NCBI RefSeq assembly: GCF_002224125.1
Contig: NZ_NCSM01000075.1
Location: 231-26,550 of the forward strand
Origin: Streptomyces sp. NBS 14/10
Lineage (GTDB): Bacteria; Actinomycetota; Actinomycetes; Streptomycetales; Streptomycetaceae
Reading direction: 5' to 3'
DNA length: 26,320 bases
In this document: positions 11,801 through 23,800 of the stretch, piece by piece
Numbering within the stretch: position 1 is the stretch's first letter
How the letters are laid out: the number at the start of each line of letters is the position of its first letter
Translations under genes and position numbers: made by a program
The notes under the pieces: model-generated
Told to the model about the DNA's origin: nothing
Seen by the model: only the letters and a program-made list of their open reading frames with translations
The model's database searches: none

Positions 11801-14800
11801 GGGCACCCATACCCGCCCACTGCGAACCCTGCCCCGGGAAGACGAACACCGACCTCCCCTCCACATCCGCAACCCCACGCACCACACCCGCCGCGGGATC
11901 GTCATCGCCCAGAGCACGCAGCCCGGACAGCAGCTCCTCGCGGTCACCACCGACCACCACCGCCCGGTGCTCCAACACCGACCGGGTGGAGAGCAGCGAG
12001 TGGCCGATGTCGGTCGGCGTCGCCTCGGGGTGGCTCTCCGCGTGGGACAGCAGGCTGATCGCCTGTCCACGCAGCGCCTCGGCCGTCCTCGCCGACACCA
12101 CCCACGGCACCGTCACCACGTCGGCCGTGGGCACGTCGTCCTCCGCGCTCTCGGCGGCCACCGCGTCCTCGGGCGCCTGCTCCAGGATGGCGTGGGCGTT
12201 GGTGCCGCTCATGCCGAAGGAGGAGACACCGGCCCGGCGCGGACGCCCGTGCTCCGGCCACTCCACGGCCTCGGTCAGCAGCTCAACCGCACCACTGGCC
12301 CAGTCCACATGCGTGGACGGCGCGTCCACGTGGAGCGTCTTGGGCAGCGTCCCGTGGCGCATCGCCATCACCATCTTGATCACGCCGGCGACGCCCGAAG
12401 CGGACTGGGTGTGGCCGATGTTCGACTTGATGGAGCCGAGCCGCAGTGGCAGCTCACGGTCCCGTCCGTAGGTGGCGAGCAGCGCCTGCGCCTCGATCGG
12501 GTCACCCAGCGTGGTCCCCGTACCATGCGCCTCCACCGCGTCCACATCCACCGGAGCCAGACCCGCGTTCGCCAGGGCCTGACGGATCACCCGCTGCTGC
12601 GACGGACCATTCGGCGCCGTCAAACCATTCGACGCACCATCCTGATTCACCGCCGAACCCCGCACCACCGCAAGCACCTCATGCCCGTTGCGCCGCGCAT
12701 CCGACAGCCGCTCGAGCACCACCAGGCCGACACCCTCCGACCAGCCGGTCCCGTCGGCGCCCTCCGCGAAGGACTTGCACCGGCCGTCCTGCGCCAGTCC
12801 GCCCTGCTGCCGGAACTCCGCGAACCCGGCCGGGCTGGACATCACCGTCACACCACCGGCCAGGGCCAGCGAGCACTCGCCGCCACGCAGCGCCTGCATC
12901 GCCATATGCATCGCCACCAGGGAGGAGGAACACGCGGTGTCCACCGTGACCGCCGGGCCCTCCAGCCCGAAGGTGTACGACAGCCGGCCGGACACCACGC
13001 TCGTCGCCTGGCCCGTCATCATGTGGCCGAGCGACTCCTGGGGGGCCACATAGCCGCCGCCGGTGGCGCCGATGAAGACGCCCGCGTCGCTGCCGCGCAG
13101 CCCCGCCGGGTCGATTCCGGCCCGCTCGAACACCTCCCACGCGGACTCCAGCAGCAGCCGCTGCTGCGGGTCCATCGCCAGCGCCTCACGCGGTGAGATG
13201 CCGAAGAACCGGGCATCGAACTCGGTGGCGTCGTGGACGAATCCACCTTCGAACGCGGTGTCCGCGTCGAGGTTCCAGCCCCGGTCGGCCGGGAACGGCG
13301 AGATCGCGTCGCGCCCCTCGGTCACCAGGCGCCACAGGTCCTCGGGCGACCGGACGCCACCCGGGTAACGGCAGCTCATCCCGACGATCGCGATCGGGTC
13401 GTCCGCGACACTGATGGAGGCGGCGGGGCGGGCCGCGCCGCCCAAGTCTGGCCGCTCTCCGAGCAGTTCGACGCGGAGGTGGTCGACCAGCGCCGCCGGG
13501 GACGGGTAGTCGAAGACCAAAGTGGTGGGCAGGGGCAGGCCGGTCGCGGTGGCGAGCCGGTTGCGCAGTTCCACCGCCGTCAGCGAGTCGAAGCCGAGGT
13601 CCTTGAAGGCCCGGTCCGCCTCGATGGCGTCCCCGCCCGAGTGGCCGAGTACCAGGGCCACCTGCTCCCGGACGACGCCGAGCAGCGCGTCGAGCCGTTC
13701 GTCGTCGTCCGCCATGGCCCGCAGCCGTCCGCGCAGCGAGGCCAGCGACGCGTCGTCGTACCGCGTGCTCACGTCCGCGGTGAGCGCCCGGCGTACGGCG
13801 GGCAGGTCGCGCAGCAGCGCGCTCGGCCGGGCCAGGGTGAAGGCGGGGGCGAACTGGTCCCAGTCGACATCGGCGACCGCGACGGTCACGTCCCGGTTCC
13901 GCAGGGCGCTGCTCAGCCCGGCGATGGCGGTCTCCGGCGCCATCAGGATCAGTCCGCGGCGCGCCAGATAGTCCTGGGCGCCGTCGGCCGCCGCCATTCC
14001 GCCGTCGGCCCATGCGCCCCAGGCCACGGATGTCGCCGTCAGCCTCCGGGCCGTACGAGCCTCAGCCAGCGCGTCCAGATAGGCGTTGGCCGCGCCGTAC
14101 GCGCCCTGTCCGCCGCTGCCCCAGGTGGCGGCGACCGAGGAGAAGAGCACGAAGAAGTCCAGGTCACGATCGCCGAGCAGCGAGTCGAGGTTGGCCGCGC
14201 CGACGACCTTGGCGGTCATCACCTCGGCCGTCTCGGCGCCGCTCGCGCCGTCCAGCGGCGCGGCGGCCTGGGCGATGCCCGCGGTGTGTACGACACCTGT
14301 CAGGGGGCTGTCTTCGGGGATACCGGCCAGGACGGCCGCCAGCGCCTCCCGGTCGGACACGTCGCAGGCGGCGATCGTGACCCGTGCGCCCAGCTCGGTG
14401 AGTTCGTGGCGCAGTTCGCGGGCGCCGGGGGCGTCGGGGCCCCGACGGCTGGTCAGCACCAGGTGCTCGGCGCCGCAGCGGGCGAGCCAGCGGGCCACAT
14501 GGCCGCCCAGACCGCCGGTGCCACCGGTGATCAGGACCGTTCCGGTAGCGGTGAAGCCGGTCTCGTCCACGTCCAGTTCGGCCGGGCAGGGGACGACGCG
14601 CCGGCCGAAGAGGCCGGAGGACCGCACCGCGATCTGGTCTTCGTCACCGGCGCCGGACAGCACGGCGGCCAGCCGTCGGCCGGCGGGCCGGTCCAGGGTG
14701 CCGGGCAGGTCGATGAGCCCGCCCCAGCGCCCCGGGTACTCCAGCGCCGCGATCCGGCCGAGGCCCCAGACGGCGGCCTGGGCCGGGCTCGGTGCGGTGT

Positions 14801-17800
14801 CCGAGCGGCTTACCGACACCGCGCCCCGAGTGACGGCCCACAGCGGCGACTCGATGCCCGCGTCGCCCAGCGCCTGCACCAAGGTGGTCGTCAGGGCCAC
14901 GCCCGCCGGTACGCCCGGGTGTCCGTCGACGGCGTGCTCGTACGCTCCGAGCAGGGAGAGTACGCCCGCGAACGGGCCCGATTCCGCAGCCACCTCACGC
15001 AGCCGGTCGGCCAGTGCGGCGCGGTCCGGCCCGGTGATCTCGACACGTACCGCCGGGGTGGGCGTGGCCTCGGCCACGGCGGCCACCCATGCGTCGTCCG
15101 CCTGGCCGGCCGGGACGATCCGGTCGGCCGGGACGATCACGAGCCAGTTGCCCCGCTGGGCCTGGGGGGTCGGGTCGGCCAGCGGTGTCCAGCCGACCCG
15201 GTAGCGCCAGCCGTCCACGACCGACTGCTCACGCCGGCGGCGGCGCCAGGTGGTCAGCGCGGGAAGCACCGCGCCGAGCGAGTCGCCGTCGACCTCCAGC
15301 CGCGAGGCAAGGGACTCCAGGTCCTCCCCCTCGACCACGGCCCAGAAGTCCGTGTCCGCGTCCGCGTCCGTGAGGTCGGCGTCCGCGGCGGGTGCCGGCG
15401 CCAGAACCTCCGGCCAGTAGCGCTGGTGCTGGAAGGCGTAGGTCGGGAGGTCGATCCGGCGGGCGCCGGTGCCCGCGAAGAACGCCGGCCAGTCGACGTC
15501 CACCCCATGGGCGTACAGCCGGGCCAGCGCGGTGACCACCGCCCGCTCCTCCTCCGCGCCCTTCCGCAGCGCGGAGGCCACCACGGTGGCGGCCGGGGAC
15601 TGCTCCGACAGGCTTTCCTGAGCCATCGCCGACAGCACACCATCGGGGCCGATCTCCAGATACGCGCTCACGCCACGCCCATCCAGCCAGCGCACTCCAT
15701 CGGCGAACCGCACGGCCTCGCGCACCTGCCGCACCCAGTACTCCGGCGCACCCACCAGCTCCGCCGTGACCGGCTCACCGGTCAGGCCGGATACCAGTGG
15801 CACCACCGGGGCGCCATAGGCCAGGCCCCGGGCCACCCGCCCGAATTCCGCCACCATCCCGTCCATCAGAACCGAGTGAAACGCATGCGAGACCCGCAAA
15901 CGCCTAGTCTTACGGCCCTCTTCCGCGAACCGAGTGGCGATGTCCAGCACGGGGGCCTCTTCGCCGGAGATCACCACCGACCGCGGCCCGTTCACCGCGG
16001 CGATCGACACCCGGCCATCGAGGTACGGAGTGACCTCATCCTCGGTCGCCTGGAGGGACACCATCGCCCCGCCCGACGGCAGCTCGCCCATCAGCCGGGC
16101 CCGCGCCGCCACCAGCGTGCTCGCGTCCGCCAGCGAGAACACCCCAGCCACATGGGCCGCGGCGATCTCCCCGACCGAATGCCCGGCCACGTAGTCCGGC
16201 CGCACTCCCCAGGACTCCACCAGCCGGAACAGCGCCACTTCCACCGCGAACAGCGCCGGCTGGGTCCAGGCCGTCTCATCCAGCAGCTCCGCCTCGGCCG
16301 AACCCGCCTCCGCGAACAGCACCTCACGCAGCGGACGGTCCAGATGCGCGTCCAGGTACGCGCACACCTCGTCCAGCGCTTCGGCGAAGACCGGGAAGGC
16401 CTCGTACAGCTCGCGGCCCATCCCGGCCCGCTGACTGCCCTGACCCGAGAACAGGAACGCGACCACGCGGTCCTCCCGGGCCGCGCCCGGCACCAGATGC
16501 ACATCGGACTCGCCGCAGGCCACGGCCCGCAGACCCGCCACGGTCTCGGGCCAAGCCCCCGCGAGCACCACACCACGGCGCTCGAATCCGGAGCGCGTCG
16601 TCGCCAGCGAATACGCCAGATCCACCAGCCCGAGGCCGGACGGCTCCTCCTCGAGGTGGGCGACCACCCGCGCCGCCTGCGCCCGCAGCGCCTCCTCCGA
16701 CTTGCCCGACACCACCACCGGTACGGCACCCGGCGCCCGAGCGGGCACCGGGGGTGCCACCGGGCCGTCGTCGGCCTCCGGCCGCGGGCCCTGCTCCAGG
16801 ATGGCGTGGGCATTGGTGCCGCTGATGCCGAACGCCGAGATGCCGACCCGGCGCGGGTGCCCCGTCTCCGGCCACGCGGCCTGCTCGGTCAGCAGCTCCA
16901 CCGCACCGGACGACCAGTCCACATGCGACGTCGGCTCGTCGATGTGCAGCGTCTTGGGCAGTACGCCGTACCGCATCGCCATGACCATCTTGATCACGCT
17001 CGCGGCGCCGGCGGCCAGCTGGGTGTGGCCGAGGTTGGACTTGACCGAGCCGAGCAGCAGGGGCCGTTCGCGCTCCTGTCCGTAGGTGGCGAGCAGGGCC
17101 TGGGCCTCGATCGGGTCGCCCAGGGTGGTCCCCGTGCCGTGCGCCTCGACCGCGTCGATGTCGTTCGCGGTCAGCTTGGCGTTGGTCAGCGCCTGGCCGA
17201 TCACCCGCTGCTGCGAGGGGCCGTTGGGCGCGGTCAGACCGTTCGACGCACCGTCCTGGTTGATCGCCGAGCCGCGTACCACCGCGAGCACGGGGTGGCC
17301 GTTGCGCCGGGCGTCCGACAGCCGCTCCACCAGGAGCAGCCCCACGCCCTCGGCCAGGCTCATCCCGTCGGCCGATTCGGCGAACGCCTTGCAACGGCCG
17401 TCCGCGGCCATGCCGCGCTGGCGGCTGAAGGCCAGGAACGAGCCGGGGGTGGTCATCACCGTGACACCACCGGCCAGCGCCAGCGTGCTCTCGCCGTTGC
17501 GCAGCGACTGGCACGCGAGGTGCAGCGCCACCAGCGACGAGGAACACGCGGTGTCCAGGGTGACCGCCGGGCCCTCGAGGCCGAACAGATACGAGATGCG
17601 GCCCGACAGCACGCTCGGCACCGAGCTGGTGAGCATATAGCCCTCCGACCCCTCCGAGCCGGTGTGCGGGCCGAAGCCGTAGTCCTGGTAGCTGGATCCG
17701 ATGAACGTGCCGGTCAGGCTGCCCCTGACCGACGCGGGGTCGATACCGGCCCGCTCGAACGCCTCCCAGGACGTCTCCAGCAGCAGCCGCTGCTGCGGGT

Positions 17801-20800
17801 CCATGGCCAGCGCCTCACGCGGCGAGATACCGAAGAAGCCCGCGTCGAACTCCGCGGCGTCGTGCAGGAAGCCACCGCGCGTCGAGTACGTCTTGCCGGG
17901 CTTGTCCGGGTCCGGGTCGTACAGCCGCTCGGCGTCCCAGCCACGGTCAACGGGGAACTCCGAGATGACGTCCTGTCCGCCCGCGACCACCTCCCACAGC
18001 TGCTCCGGCGAGCCGATCCCGCCGGGGAAGCGGCAGGCCATACCGATGATCGCGATCGGCTCGTCGGAGGCCGTGGAGACCGTGGGGGCGGGCGTACCCG
18101 GCCGCGTCGCCACGGCCGAGCCCACGATCCGCGACCGCAGGAACTCCACCAGGGCCACCGGGCTCGGGTAGTCGAAGACCAGGGTGCTCGGGAGTGTCAG
18201 ACCAGTGGCCCTGGCCACCCGATTGCGCAGGTCGACCGCGGTCAGCGAGTCGAACCCGACGTCGCGGAACGCCCGGCGCTCCGCGATCGCGTCCGGGGAG
18301 GCGTGTCCCAGCACGGCCGCCGCCTCGGCGCGCACCAGGTCCAGCAGCGCACGCTCCCCCTCGGCGGCGGACAGGCCGCGGATACGCGCGGCGAACTCAC
18401 CGTCCGCGGAGGCGGCGACGGTGTCCTCGGCCCGCTGGAGAATCCCGCGTACCTCGGGCACCTCGCTGAACAGCGGGCTGGGGCGCACCGACGTGTAGAC
18501 CGGGTAGTAGCGATCCCAGTCGATGTCGGCGATCGTCAGCAGCGTCTCGTCGTCGTCCAGTGCGCGCCGCAGACCGGTGTGGGCGAGCTCGGGCTGCATA
18601 TAGCGCAGACCGCTGCCGAGGATCTGCCGCGGGTCGACCCGTACCTGATCGTCGCGCCAGATGCCCCAGGCGATCGAGGTGGCGCGCAGACCGTGAGCGC
18701 GCCGGTGTTCCGCCAGCGCCTCCAGGTAGGAGTTGGCCGCCCCGTACGCGCCGTGGTCGCCGCTGCCCCAGATGCCCGCGATCGACGAGTAGTACACGAC
18801 GGCGTCGAGTTGTTCGTCGTCGAGCAGTTCATGCAGATGGCGGGCGCCCGCGACCTTGGCGTCGACGATCGCGGCGAACGTGTCGTGGTCGGTGGCGGAC
18901 AGCGAGACCAGGTCGATGTAGGCGGCGACATGGACGGCGGTGCGGATGACCCGTCCCTCGCCCGTGAGCCGGCTGATCATCTCGGCCACCGCGTCCCGGT
19001 CCGCCACATCGCAGGCCACGACCTCCACGGTCGTACCCAGCTCGGCCAGCTCGGCCACCAGCTCGGCGGCACCGGCCGCCGCCGTACCACGACGGCTGGT
19101 CAGCACCAGGTCTTCGGCCCCGTTGTGCGCGAGCCACCGGGCCAGATACTGGCCCAGCACACCGGTGCCGCCGGTGATCAGAGTGGTGCCGCGCGGCTGC
19201 CAACGGCCCTTGGGGGCGGAGTCGTCGGCGGGTGTGCGCACCACGCGCCGTACGAACACGCCGGAGGGCCGGATCGCGAACTCGCCCTCGCCATCCTCGC
19301 CTTCCGTCCCGGCGAGCGCGCCGGCCAGCCGCTGCGCGGCGCGCTGGTCGAGCTCGGCGGGCAGGTCCACCAGGCCGCCCCAGCGGCGCGGGTGCTCCAG
19401 CGCGGCCGTCCGGCCCAGGCCGAGGACCTGCGCCTGCACCGGGCTGGTCAGCCGGTCGGAACGGCCGGTCGACACGGCCCCACGGGTGAGGCACCACAGC
19501 GGCGCGTCGGCGCCGATGTCGTCCAGCGCCTGCACCAGCGCGAGGCTCAGCGCGAGCCCGGAGGGCAGCGCCGGGTGGCCGGCGCTCGGCTGCTCGGCGA
19601 AGGCCAGGACCGACACCATGCCGCGGATGTCCTCGACGCCGTCCACGCCCTGGAGCCTGGACGCGAGTTCGGCGCGGTCGACACACGACTCGTCCAGCTC
19701 CAGCCGCCGGACCTGTGCGCCATGTCCCGCGAGGGCCGCGGTCACCTCGTCGTCCGCGATCCCGTCGGCGGTCACGACCAGCCAGGTCCCGGTCAGCACC
19801 GGCGCCGAGGACATACGCAGCGGCCGCCACTCGGTCCGGTAGCGCCAGGAGTCCACGGTGGACTGCTCACGGCGCCTGCCACGCCACGCGGAGAGCGCAG
19901 GCAGCACGGCGCCCAGCGAGCCCCCGTCGATCTCCAGCCAGTCGGCGAGGGATTCCAGGTCTTCCTGTTCGACGGCGGACCAGAACTCCGCATCCGCCGT
20001 ATCGGCCTCCACGGCCGGGGCGCCGGTCCTGGCCTCGTCCGGCCAGTAGCGCTCGCGCTGGAACGCGTAGGTCGGCAGGTCGACACGGTGGGCACCGGTG
20101 TCGGCGAACATGCCCGCCCAGGCGACGTCGACACCGCGTACGAAGACCTCGGCCAGCGAGGTCAGGAATCGGCCGAGACCGCCCTCGTCCCGGCGCAGTG
20201 TGCCGGCCGTGACGGCGTGGTCGCCGGTGGCGTCGATGGTCTCCTGGACCGCCATCGTAAGTACGGGGTGGGAGCTGACCTCGATGAACGCCCGGTGTAC
20301 CTGGGCCAGAAGGGCGCGGATGGCCGGTTCGAAGCCCACCGTCTGCCGCAGATTGCGATACCAGTAGTCGGCGTCCATACCCGTGGTGTCCAGCCAGTCG
20401 CCGCTCACCGTGGAGAAGAACGGCACCTCCGCTGTGCGCGGAGCGACCGGCGCGAGCTCCGCCAGCAGCTCCTCGTGGATCTCCTCGACATGCGCGGAGT
20501 GGGACGCGTAGTCCACGGCGATACGGCGAATACGTACCTCCTCGCCGGTCAACTCCTCGACCAGTTGGTCCAGCGCTTCCGAGTCGCCGGACACGACGAC
20601 CGAGCGGGGGCCGTTGACGGCGGCGATCGACACCCGGCCGGCCCAGCGCTCCAGCCGCGCCTCGACCTCGGCGACCGGCAGCGGCACCGACGCCATGCCA
20701 CCAGCACCCGCAAGTCGGCGCGCGATGGCCTGGCTGCGCAACGCCACCACCCGTGCGCCGTCCTCCAGCGACAGCGCACCGGCCACACACGCCGCGGCGA

Positions 20801-23800
20801 TCTCGCCCTGGGAGTGGCCCACCACCGCGTCCGGCTCGACGCCGCAGGATCGCCACAGGGCCGCGAGCGACACCATCACCGCCCACGACACCGGCTGGAC
20901 CACATCCACCCGCTCCAACGAGGGCGCGCCTTCGACCTGCCGTACGACGTCCATCAGCGACCAGTCGATAAACGGCGTCAGAGCAGCGGCACACTCGGCC
21001 AGCCGTTCCGCGAACGCCGGGGACTCGTCCATGAGTCGGGCACCCATACCCGCCCACTGCGAACCCTGCCCCGGGAAGACGAACACCGACCTTCCCTCGA
21101 CATCGGCAACCCCCCGTACCACGCCCACCGCCGGGCCGTCGGCACCCAGGGCGGTCAGACCTGACAACAGCTCGTCACGGTCACCGCCGACCACCACGGC
21201 CCGGTGCTCCAACACCGACCGCGTGGACACCAGCGAGTGTCCGATATCGTCCGGCGTCGCCTCGGGGTGATTCTCCATATGGGAGGCCAGGTTGGCGGCC
21301 TGCTCACGCAACGCCTCGGCCGTCTTCGCCGACACCACCCACGGCAGGGCGGCAGGGGTCACGGCGGGGATCTCTTGGTCGTCCGACTTCGGATCGGCGG
21401 ACAGCGGGGCCTGCTCCAGGATGGTGTGCACATTGGTGCCGCTGACGCCGAACGCGGAGACACCGGCCCGGCGCGGACGCCCGGTCTGCGGCCACTCCAC
21501 CGACTCGGTCAACAGCTCGACCGCGCCCGCCGACCAGTCCACATGGGTGGACGGCGTGTCCACGTGCAGCGTCTTGGGCAGCACTCCGTTCCGCAGCGCC
21601 ATGACCATCTTGATCACACCGGCCATACCGGCCGCGACCTGGGTGTGCCCCATGTTGGACTTGATGGAGCCCAGCCGCAGTGGCAGCTCACGATCCTGCC
21701 CGTAGGTGGCGAGCAGCGCCTGGGCCTCGATCGGGTCGCCCAGCGTGGTGCCCGTGCCGTGCGCCTCGACCGCGTCCACATCCACCGGAGACAGACCGGC
21801 GTTCGCCAGCGCCTGACGGATCACCCGCTGCTGCGACGGACCATTCGGCGCCGTCAAACCATTCGACGCACCGTCCTGGTTCACCGCAGAACCCCGCACC
21901 ACCGCAAGCACCTCGTGCCCGTTGCGTACGGCGTCCGACATCCGCTCGAGCACGACCAGGCCGACACCCTCCGACCAGCTCGTTCCCGCGGCGGAGTCGG
22001 CGAACGAGTGGCAGCGGCCGTCCGGGGCCATCCCGCCCTGCTCGTTGAACTCGCCGAAACCGATCGGCGTCGACATCACCGTGACGCCGCCCGCCAGCGC
22101 CAGCGAGCACTCGCCGGTGCGCAGCGCCTGGGCGGCGAGGTGCATCGCCACCAGCGAGGAGGAACACGCGGTGTCCACGGTGACGGCCGGGCCCTCGAGG
22201 CCGAAGGTGTAGGACAGCCGCCCCGAGATCACACTGGTGGCCTGGCCCGTCATATGGTGGCCGCGGGATTCCTGCGGCGGAAGATAGCCGAAGCCGGTCG
22301 CGCCGACGAAGACGCCCGCGTCCGTCCCGCGGACCGAGGCGGGGTCGATGCCCGTGCGCTCGAACACCTCCCAGGCGGTCTCCAGCAGCAGCCGCTGCTG
22401 CGGGTCCATGGCCAGCGCCTCACGCGGCGAGATCCCGAAGAAGCCCGCGTCGAACTCCGCGGCGTCGTAGAGGAAACCGCCCTCGTAACCGGCGCCCGGG
22501 TCCAGTCGCCAGCCGCGGTCGGTGGGCAGTTCGGCGATGGCGTCGCGCCCTTCGGCGACCAGCCGCCACAGGTCTTCCGGCGACCGGACCCCGCCCGGGT
22601 AGCGGCAGCTCATCCCGACGATCACGATCGGGTCGTCCGCCAGTATCGATATGCGGCTCCGCCGCGTGGCCGAGGTGACGGCCGTCGGCAGGACCACCTC
22701 GCCGTGCTCGCCAAGCAGCTCACGCAGCAGGAACTCGGCCAGTGCGGTGGGCGTGGGGTAGTCGAACACCAAGGTGGCGGGCAGCCGAAGTCCGGTCGCG
22801 CCGCCGAGCCGGTTGCGCAGCTCGACCGCGGTCAGCGAGTCGAAGCCCAGCTCGCGGAACTCCCGCCGGACCTCCACCGCGTCCGGCGACGGGTGTCCCA
22901 GTACGGCTGCCGCCTGGCCGCGTACGAGATCGATCAGCAGGCGCAGACGGTCGGCCTCGCGCAGCCCGGCGAGCCGCTGGGTCAGCGCGGCGGCCGCGCC
23001 GGACTCGGAGGAGGAGGCGCCGCCCGCCGTCCTGCGGGCCGTACGGACCAGACCGCGCAGCAGCCCCGGGACCTCGCCCTGTGCACGGAGCGCGGCGAGA
23101 TTGAGGCGCACGGGGGCCACCACTGGTTCGTCGCAGGTGGCCGCCGCGTCGAACAGCGCGACGCCCTGTTCCTCGGTCAGCAGCGGCATTCCGGCCGCGT
23201 TGAGCCGGTGGATGTCCGTGTCGGTGAGCTCGCTGGTCATACCGCCGTCCTGGGCCCACGGCCCCCACAGCAGCGACTGGCCGGGCAGGCCCTCGGCCCT
23301 GCGGTGGTTGGCCAGCGCGTCGAGGAAGGCGTTGGCCGCGGCGTAGCTGCCGAGACCCGCGCCGCCAAGCTGGCCCGCGACCGACGAGTACGTCACGAAC
23401 GCGGCCAGGTCCAGGTCGCGGGTCAGCTCATGCAGATGCCACGCGGCGTCCGCCTTCGGGCCGAAGACCGTGGCCAGCCGCTCCGGGGTCAGCGAGGCGA
23501 TTACGCCGTCGTCGAGCGCGGCCGCGGTGTGGACGACCGCGGTCAGCGGGTGCTCCGCGGAAACCCCGGCGAGCAGCGCGGTCAGCGCGTCGCGGTCCGC
23601 CACGTCGCATGCGGCGATGGTGACATCGGCACCGTGGGCGCTCAGCTCCTCCCGCAGTTCGGGCGCGCCGGGCGCGTCCGGCCCGCGGCGGCTGACCAGC
23701 AGCAGGTGCTTCATCCCCCATTCGACGGCGAGATGGTGAGCGAGCCTGCTGCCGAGACCGCCCGTGCCACCGGTGATCAGCACGGTGCCCTCGGGGTTCC

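Larger units (their letters stand above)
10890..13410 (-). repeat. KS-AT paralogous repeat, copy in module D
   Basis: Partner of the module B copy. The KS-AT linker shares the run PEATP-x-DIGHSL-x-STRSV and the following VVVGGDR, normally a variable region, which argues that the duplicated unit spans KS through AT rather than separate convergence of the domains. Confidence 0.8.
20140..22638 (-). repeat. KS-AT paralogous repeat, copy in module B
   Basis: The KS, KS-AT linker and AT of module B are near-duplicates of those in module D, offset about 9.24 kb. Runs such as the AT stretch around 20698-21120 match 11458-11880 at roughly nine bases in ten by eye. This indicates recent duplication or gene conversion within the gene. 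Confidence 0.8.

Noticed and set aside
13900..14300. KR C as an inactive or epimerising C-type KR because LDD is absent
   Set aside because: Ser, Tyr, Asn, Lys and the glycine-rich loop are all present, and Trp141 explains the missing LDD as A-type.
13233..21164. A 2643-codon open frame on the plus strand
   Set aside because: It lies exactly antisense to modules B to D, its translation is low-complexity and rich in Arg, Gly, His and Gln, with no recognisable domain. Long antisense frames arise from the strong GC3 bias of the real gene.
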